Assembly (NCBI GenBank): GCA_015655225.1
Contig: JAATFK010000500.1
Location: 1 to 8,206 of the forward strand
DNA from: Solirubrobacterales bacterium
GTDB taxonomy: Bacteria; Actinomycetota; Thermoleophilia; Solirubrobacterales; Solirubrobacteraceae
Length of the DNA stretch: 8,206 bases
Direction: 5' to 3'
The notes below the pieces were generated by a model. It saw only the letters and a list, made by a program, of their open reading frames with translations, ran no database searches and was not told the origin of the DNA. Both the position numbers and the translations under genes were made by a program. This document shows positions 1-6,000 of the stretch, piece by piece. How positions within the stretch are numbered: the first letter of the stretch is position 1; every line of letters begins with the position of its first letter.

Positions 1-20
1 GCGCGCCGAGTGGGCCGAAT

Positions 21-815
21 ATGCGCTTTCGACCCGTTGCCTTCCTGCTCGTCCTCGGCACGACCCTGCTCGCCGCCGCCACTGCCGCCTCGGCCCATGG
101 ATTCACTCTGGAATGGGGACATTTCACCGCCGCCGACCGTCACGACGCCCGCGTGCTGAAACGCTCCGGCGCGATGCAAAAGCTGGTGAAGTTGGTCAAT
201 CACCGCTACAAGCTCCCGCGCGAGATCCCGGTGGCCTTCTCCGACGAGCTGGAGATCGGGCCGGCCTACCTTCCCGACGCGGGCCTGACGAACGGGCAGA
301 AGCTCAGCTTCATCCACTTCCCCGGCACGTTCCTGGTGGACGAGGTCTCGGGGCTGAGAGGCGAGCTGAAAGGCGTCAGATCGCCCACACCACTCCAGAC
401 GATGGTGTATGCGAACGAGTTCGTCGTCGCGCACGAGATCGGCCACGCGCTCGTCGACCAGCTGAAGCTTCCGATCACCGGCAGAGAGGAGGACGCGGTC
501 GACGGCTTCGCCACCTACCTCCTGACGAAGGACAGCCAGTTCGGGCCGCGCAGCGCCTTCAGCGCGGCGCTGCTGTTCGACGCGATCTCGAAGGACCGGG
601 ACCTGCAGGAAGGCGACTTCGCCGACGAGCACTCGCTGCCGAAGCAGCGCGTCTACCAGTTCCTCTGCTGGATCTACGGGAGTGACACGAAGCGCTACGC
701 GTCCCTCGTCGGGAAGGACGGCCTGACGGCGGAACGGGCGCAGCGCTGCCCCGACGAGTGGCAGCAGCTGACCAGCTCCTGGTCGCGCCTGCTGGCGCCC
801 TACCGCGTGAGCTGA
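21..815 (+). CDS. Secreted DUF4344-type putative zinc metallopeptidase
   Basis: A 264-residue protein, probably a zinc-dependent peptidase acting outside the cytoplasm; its substrate is unknown. Residues 1-25 form a signal peptide: MRFR, a hydrophobic core, then an A-S-A cleavage site before H26. No lipobox is seen. The active site is HEIGH at 138-142 (two His ligands plus the catalytic Glu). It is followed by GREEDAVDGFA from 154, where the acidic cluster E156/E157/D158/D161 should supply the third ligand. The HExGH...GrEEdAxD spacing, the C-terminal C216-WIYG segment and the RAQRC243 segment match my memory of Pfam DUF4344, and the length is normal for that family. C216 and C243 may form a disulphide. 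ATG 21 is chosen because it gives a complete signal peptide; no strong Shine-Dalgarno sequence is visible in the 20 bases upstream. The stop is 7 bases before the next gene, suggesting one operon. The family call is fairly sure; peptidase activity is inferred. Confidence 0.92.
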   Translation: MRFRPVAFLLVLGTTLLAAATAASAHGFTLEWGHFTAADRHDARVLKRSGAMQKLVKLVNHRYKLPREIPVAFSDELEIGPAYLPDAGLTNGQKLSFIHFPGTFLVDEVSGLRGELKGVRSPTPLQTMVYANEFVVAHEIGHALVDQLKLPITGREEDAVDGFATYLLTKDSQFGPRSAFSAALLFDAISKDRDLQEGDFADEHSLPKQRVYQFLCWIYGSDTKRYASLVGKDGLTAERAQRCPDEWQQLTSSWSRLLAPYRVS

Positions 816-822
816 GCGCACC

Positions 823-3030
823 GTGGTCCGTCTTCGCCTCCGCTGGCACGCCAGGCTCGCCGTGCTCGGCCTCACCCTCCTCCTCGCCGCGACGCTCGGG
901 GCGTCGAGCGCGCAGGCCTTCGGGACCGTCTGGGGGATCCTCGGGCAGCGCAGCGAGCACGAGCGCGTCACCCGCCTCGCGCTCCAATGCGGCGCCGGGG
1001 TGCAGCCGCCCGACTGCTTCCAGCCGTCCTCGCTCGACAACCTCGCGGGCAAGCGCGGGACCTTCGGCGCGGTCGGCGCCCCCGACGACATCCCGATCCA
1101 CCTGAGAGTCGACCGCGAGTACTGGCACTGCGACAACGCCGACTACGCCGACCCGCGCACGTACGGCCTCGGCGCGGCCTATCCGCAGTCGCGCCAGGTC
1201 GCGCTGGAGAAGCTCGCGCAGTGCATCGCGTGGGGCCGCGCGAAGCTGTACGACGGCGGCAAGGGCCAGTGGAGCCTGCCGCCGGCGACGCCGAGCACCG
1301 GCGCGGTCGCGACCGCCGCGCAGCTGATCAAGGCGAACGGGAAGGTCGACGACTCCGACCCCGGCGTGTCGATCTTCAGCCCGTCGTGCACCTACAACGG
1401 CGTCGAGACGCGGCGGGCGAAGTGCAACGTGATGGAGCCGTTCGGCTACGTCCTGCACATGACGGAGGACTTCTACGCCCACACGAACTGGTCGGACCTC
1501 GCGAATCCCGCCCTCCCGATCTCGCTCGGGAACCCGATCGGCCTCGGCAGAACCGGGACCGCGCCGTTCCTGAACCTCGAGCTGCGCTCCTTCGACCCCG
1601 CGCGGGTGCCGCTCGACTTCACCGGTGGCTGCTACCCGAAGAAGCTCTGCAGAGGCCGGATCATCCACGGCGAGTCGGCGACCGACCAGGGGCTCAACAA
1701 GGACAGAGAGCTGATCAACACGACGACCGGCCAGGTCACCGACCCGCGCACGCCGCGCGGCAGAGTCGTCGTCCACGGCGTCTCGAACGCGCAGCGCGCG
1801 GTCGATGGCGCGGTCAAGGAGGCGCGCCGTCAGTGGGCCGTCTTCCGCAACGCGCTCGTGACCCGCTACGGCTCCGACCGCGGCGCGAGAATGGTCTGCG
1901 CGCTCGTGCTCGACCGCTCCGAGACGTGCGACACGAGACGGATGGTCGTCGTCGTCGACACCGACGCCGCCGAGCGCGTCGACACGGCCGACGCAGGCCA
2001 CGCGGCCGCCGCGACCACCGAGGACGCGGCGTCGATCGCGACGCCCGCCGACGCCGCCGGGCAGGCGCTGCTCGAGCGCCTCGCGCCGACCGATCGCGTC
2101 GCCGTCGTCGACTTCGACGACGCCACCGGCCGCGAGCGCATCTCTCCCTTCGCCGCGCCCGACGCGGTCAGCGTCGACCCGGCCGACGACACCAGCTCCG
2201 CCCCCGATCCGACGGTGACCGACGACGGCCGCTCCGACGCGCCCGACCCGACGGTCACGCCGAAGCCGGACCCCGCCAGCGACGGCCCGCGCACGAAGGG
2301 CGACTTCACGCCCGAGGGCTCCGGCGGGGGCGGCGACACGGGCGAGGCCGACGGCCCGCCGACCGCAACCGGCACCGCCGCCGCGGCCGCCGCGGCCGCG
2401 CCGGGCGGCGAGGCGAAGGCCGCCGCCACGGCGCTCGGGAACGCCGGCGCGCTGCTGGACGACGCGAACGCGCCGCGCGGCGAGCAGGGCGTCGCATTGA
2501 TCACCGATCGCCTCGGCAGCGTCGAGGACCTGGTGGAGAGCATCGACGCGCTGCACCGCCGCGGCATCGTCGTCTCGCTCGGCTTCGCGGGCGGCGAGTC
2601 GGTGCCGGCACGGGTGGTCGCGGCGGTGAACGCGACCGGCGGCACGGTGCTGGCGAGCCGCAGCGCCGCGACGCTGCAGACGTTCGCCGCGGTCGCCGAC
2701 TCGTCCGGCCTCACGCGGCTCGACGACGCGTTCCCGAACCGCGGCGCCACTCTCGTGCCGGGCGCCCCCACGACGCTGGGGACGACCGGCTCCGAGCAGG
2801 AGCTGCACCAGGTCGCGCGCCTCCCCCGCGCCGCGCGACTGCGCGTCCGGGCGCTCGACGGGCCGCTGACCGTCTTCGTCACCGACGAGGCGACCGGCCG
2901 CCGCCAGCGCGTGTCCGCGAAGGCGGGCGCGACCACCACCGTGACGCTCGCCGCCGGCGGCGACGACGAGGTCCGGATCGCCGGACCCGCCGGCCGCCGC
3001 TATGCCGTCTCGCTCGTCGCCGCCCGCTGA
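823..3030 (+). CDS. Secreted phospholipase C/HET-C-fold protein with degenerate VWA domain
   Basis: A 735-residue protein. The GTG start at 823 gives a signal peptide (RLRWHAR, hydrophobic core, cleavage near A-Q-A 30-32); the in-frame GTG at 862 would remove its charged n-region. The upstream Shine-Dalgarno match is weak. Residues 33-340 resemble the zinc-dependent phospholipase C/P1 nuclease/HET-C superfamily. They contain HERVT at 46-50, APDDIPIH at 86-93, and H212-x3-D216-x3-H220-T-N222 within GYVLHMTEDFYAHTNW, then H282 and GLNKD near 290. Some actinobacterial proteins annotated CinY look similar (from memory). Residues about 357-445 and 550-635 look like VWA strands (MVVVVDTD, DRVAVVDFDD, GVALITD, GIVVSLGF). 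The metal-site DxSxS reads D379-T-D-A-A, so both serines are lost, although D562 remains. Residues 446-530 are a low-complexity insert; 640-735 look like a beta-sandwich. All ten cysteines lie before residue 370. Lipid or phosphodiester hydrolysis is inferred from fold only. Confidence 0.9.
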   Translation: MVRLRLRWHARLAVLGLTLLLAATLGASSAQAFGTVWGILGQRSEHERVTRLALQCGAGVQPPDCFQPSSLDNLAGKRGTFGAVGAPDDIPIHLRVDREYWHCDNADYADPRTYGLGAAYPQSRQVALEKLAQCIAWGRAKLYDGGKGQWSLPPATPSTGAVATAAQLIKANGKVDDSDPGVSIFSPSCTYNGVETRRAKCNVMEPFGYVLHMTEDFYAHTNWSDLANPALPISLGNPIGLGRTGTAPFLNLELRSFDPARVPLDFTGGCYPKKLCRGRIIHGESATDQGLNKDRELINTTTGQVTDPRTPRGRVVVHGVSNAQRAVDGAVKEARRQWAVFRNALVTRYGSDRGARMVCALVLDRSETCDTRRMVVVVDTDAAERVDTADAGHAAAATTEDAASIATPADAAGQALLERLAPTDRVAVVDFDDATGRERISPFAAPDAVSVDPADDTSSAPDPTVTDDGRSDAPDPTVTPKPDPASDGPRTKGDFTPEGSGGGGDTGEADGPPTATGTAAAAAAAAPGGEAKAAATALGNAGALLDDANAPRGEQGVALITDRLGSVEDLVESIDALHRRGIVVSLGFAGGESVPARVVAAVNATGGTVLASRSAATLQTFAAVADSSGLTRLDDAFPNRGATLVPGAPTTLGTTGSEQELHQVARLPRAARLRVRALDGPLTVFVTDEATGRRQRVSAKAGATTTVTLAAGGDDEVRIAGPAGRRYAVSLVAAR
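2200..2259 (+). repeat. Imperfect direct repeat encoding APDPTVT twice
   Basis: The heptapeptide APDPTVT occurs at residues 460-466 and again at 473-479 (bases 2200-2220 and 2239-2259). The two DNA copies differ at third positions, so the repeat is either old or maintained at protein level. It lies in the low-complexity insert. Confidence 0.75.
2377..2400 (+). repeat. Short GC tandem repeat (unit GCCGCCGCG) coding poly-Ala
   Basis: About 2.7 copies of the 9-base unit GCCGCCGCG encode eight alanines in the VWA insert; the next-but-one codons continue the low-complexity run. Being a multiple of three bases, unit gain or loss would keep the frame. It is therefore a possible length-variable site. 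Confidence 0.75.
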
Positions 3031-3084
3031 GGCGCGGCGAGCCCCCACCCACCGATCACCACGACGACCGCACCGAGGACCCGA
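3031..3084 (+). other. 54-base intergenic spacer, no terminator seen
   Basis: This gap between the VWA protein and the giant secreted protein shows no clear stem-loop with a T-run and no recognisable promoter. The frame of the upstream gene stays open (18 sense codons after its TGA) into the downstream ATG, so the two genes are in the same phase. Both facts favour co-transcription. Confidence 0.6.
3075..3079 (+). promoter_or_regulatory. Shine-Dalgarno site GAGGA for the giant secreted protein
   Basis: GAGGA lies five bases upstream of ATG 3085 and is the best ribosome binding site in the window. It supports 3085 as the true start of the large downstream frame, which is also the first ATG in that phase after the preceding stop. 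Confidence 0.75.
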
Positions 3085-6000
3085 ATGCACGACGCCGGAG
3101 GACCGACGACCACCGACCACCTCGGCCGGGGACGCGCGCCGCGCGCGCTGGTCGCGCTGGCCGTGGCGCTGCTCGCCGCGCTCGGCGTCAGCGGCGGCGC
3201 GACGGCCGCGACGGCCGCGCCGTCCTCCTTCCTCCCCGTCGCACTGCCGGTCGCGGTGCCCGCGAGCGTCACGTCGTCCGGCTACGCCCCGCTCGGCGAC
3301 GTCTCCCAGAGCGAGGCGTTCGACGGCCAGACGAGCACGGCGACCGCCGTCGACCGTCCGGGCCAGCGCGCGGCGCTGATCGGCGCGCTCGGCGTCGGCG
3401 TGACCGGCGACACGCCGCTGAGAGCCGGCGGCAGCGGCTCGGTGACGATCTCGCTCAGCCGTCAGGTCGACCGCCCCGTCGTCGTGCGCGACACGCGGCT
3501 GACGATCGCGCTCCCCGCCGGCTATCGCTCCGGCGGCGTCGTCGCCCCTGGCTGGACCTGCACGACGCTCTCCCCTGGGACGATCCGCTGCAGCGCGCCC
3601 CGCGCCGTCGCGGCCGGCTCGCAGGCGGCCGTGCGGCTCGGGCTCGTGGCGCGCAGGGCGGGCCGTGCGCAGGTGCGCGTGAGCGCGAGCTGGCGCGAGG
3701 GCAACCGGGCGCGCACGGGACGGGGCACGGCGACCTTCACCGTCCGCCGTCCGCTCGCGGTGCACGTCACGACGCCGCGCCGGCAGGTCCTCGGCGACGG
3801 CGCGGGCGTCGACAGCGCGCCGCTCGTGCTGACCGGCCGCCTCGGCCGCCACGACGCCGGCCTGCCGGTCGACTACCGCTGGCGCGTCGTCTGCGCGACC
3901 GGCGACTGCCCCAAGCTCCACTGGGACGCGCCGACCTCCGGGCGCGCCTCCGGTGCGGTCGTGACCGCGCAGGTGCGCGTGCCGGCCGTCCGGCGCGCGA
4001 CCCGGCTGCGGTTCGAGCTGACCGCCCGCGACTGGCGCGGCAGCGCCCGCGCCACCACGTCCGTGGTCGTGCTCCCCCAGCGCGAGGCGCACCTCTCGCC
4101 CGGCGCGAAGCGGCTGAAGGTCGTGCCGCGGGGGACCGTGAAGACGCGCGAGTACGTCAGCCGCCTGCGCGTGACCCGCGCGATCGAGCTGTCCGGCTCG
4201 GCGCTCGCCGGGCCGAAGGCGGGTCAGCGCGTGCGGATCGACGCGACGCCCCAGGGCGGCGAGCTGCACCACGTGCGCTGGTCGGTCGTGCGCGGCCCGC
4301 GCGCGCTGCTGCGCGGTCGCCCCGTGAACCAGTCGTCCCTCTCCTTCGTCGTTCCGCGTGGGGTGCGGCAGCTGACGATCGGCGTGCGCGGGACCGTCTC
4401 GGGCCGCGTCGTGCGCACGCGGGCGACGGTCCACGTCGTCGCGACCATCAGACGGCCGGCGCGCCGCGCCGCCAAGGCGGCGCTCCTCTCGCCGACCGGC
4501 GCGGCCGCGAGGGCCGCCGACACCAGCACCTTCTGCACGCTCTGGGACGCGGCCGCCGGGGGCGCCGCCGACGCCGGGACCGGCGACGCCCCGATCGCGC
4601 TGCCGGACGGCACGAGCATCACGCTCGGCGACGCCGTCGCGAGCGGCACCGACTGCGCCGACGGCGACGCGCGGATCGCGTTCGCGCGCGGCGAGGTCCG
4701 CGTCGGCGCGACGACGTTCGACGACGTCGCCGGGACGGTCACGGCCGGCGGCGTCTCGCTCACGTCGGGCTGGCTCGTCCTGCCCGAGGGCTGGTGGACC
4801 GGCCTTCCCTCCAGGCTTCACGTCGAGCCCGGCAGCGCGGGCCAGTGGGGCGCCGGCCTGAGCGACGACGCATGGGGTCCGCTGCGCGCCCGGATCGACC
4901 TCGACGACGGCGTCGAGCTGCTGCCGCTGCCGGAGGGCTGGACCTTTCCGCAAGGCCAGAGCACGCTCGACTACGTCCCGTCGAGCAAGACGTTCGCGCT
5001 CCACAGCGTCGCGCAGGCGCCGGCCGGCCAGGGCGGGAAGGTGACGCTCGACGGCAGCATCACGCTCGGCGGCGCGACGACCGTGACGATCGACGCGCAG
5101 AAGCTCGTCACGCTCGACGGCGTCGGCGACGACGCGGTCGCGCTCTCGGGCGAGGGCAGACTGCAGACGAACCCCGAGGCGGCCGAGGAGCCACCGGCGG
5201 CCGAGGGCGCCCGCGCCGCCGCCGCCGGTCCGCTGGCGCGGGCCGCGCACACCCCCGCCGGCGGCGCCAGCACGCTGACCGGCTCGCTCACGCTGCGGAC
5301 CGACCCGGCCGGCGGCCTGGTGCCGCTGACCTCGAACGTCGCGCTCAGCGACGTGGTCGCGCGCTGGGACACGTCGGGCATCGACGTCAGCACCGCGATC
5401 GACGTGCAGACCGCGCGCGGCACGCTCGCGGCGACCGCCAGCGGCCAGTTCACCAGCACCTCGCAGTGGAGACTGGCGGTCAGACAGGCGAGACCGTTCT
5501 CGCTCGGCGACGGCATCACGATGCAGGACGTCGAGGGCAGCATCGAGCGCACGCCGTCGGAGAGCGGCGACGCGGCGCAGGACGCGTTCACGGTCTCGCT
5601 CACCGGCGCGGTGAACGGCTGGAGCCCGTCCCCCGCCCTGACCGACCTCTCGATCCGCGGCGCGATCACGAACGCGTGCACCGACGAGGAGCCGTCCTGC
5701 AGCACGAAGCAGGTGCGGCTCGCGATGGAGGTGCGCGGCAAGGCGCACGTGCGCGACCAGACCGTGCCCTGGTACGGGATCGCGGCCGTGAACCTCTCGA
5801 CCTTCGCGATCAGATTCGAGGGCGGCGCGGAGCTGACCGACTTCGGGCCCGACGCGCTCCACCTCTCGAACGTCCAGCTGCGGCTGACGAACGGCGGGCC
5901 GGCGTGGTGCAGACCGAGCGGCGCAAGCGCCGCGTCCGCCGCCGCCGACGACGACCAGCAGCCGGCCGCGCCCAGCCCGACGACGCTCGACGCCGACCAG

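Larger units (their letters stand above)
2158..2412 (+). other. Low-complexity insert within the VWA-like domain
   Basis: About 85 codons (residues 446-530 of the phospholipase C-fold/VWA protein) rich in Asp, Pro, Thr, Gly and Ala. They separate the VWA strand DRVAVVDFDD from the later strand GVALITD. The segment contains two APDPTVT copies, a GSGGGG run and a nine-alanine tract. It is probably a flexible, solvent-exposed loop or linker in the exported protein. Its edges are approximate because they are set by composition alone. Confidence 0.7.

Noticed and set aside
1..20. Possible promoter or ribosome site ahead of the first gene
   Set aside because: Only 20 bases are available and they show no convincing Shine-Dalgarno or promoter element.
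1866..2939. A 357-codon minus-strand frame rich in Ser/Ala/Pro opposite the VWA half
   Set aside because: It is the antisense shadow of the GC-rich coding strand; no ribosome site, motif or recognisable fold.
823..3030. Reading the VWA half as a normal MIDAS adhesion domain
   Set aside because: The DxSxS motif is replaced by D-T-D-A-A and no clear MIDAS threonine is found, so canonical metal-dependent binding is not supported.
3031..3084. Rho-independent terminator between the second and third genes
   Set aside because: There is no clear inverted repeat followed by a T-run; the spacer is short and C/A-rich.
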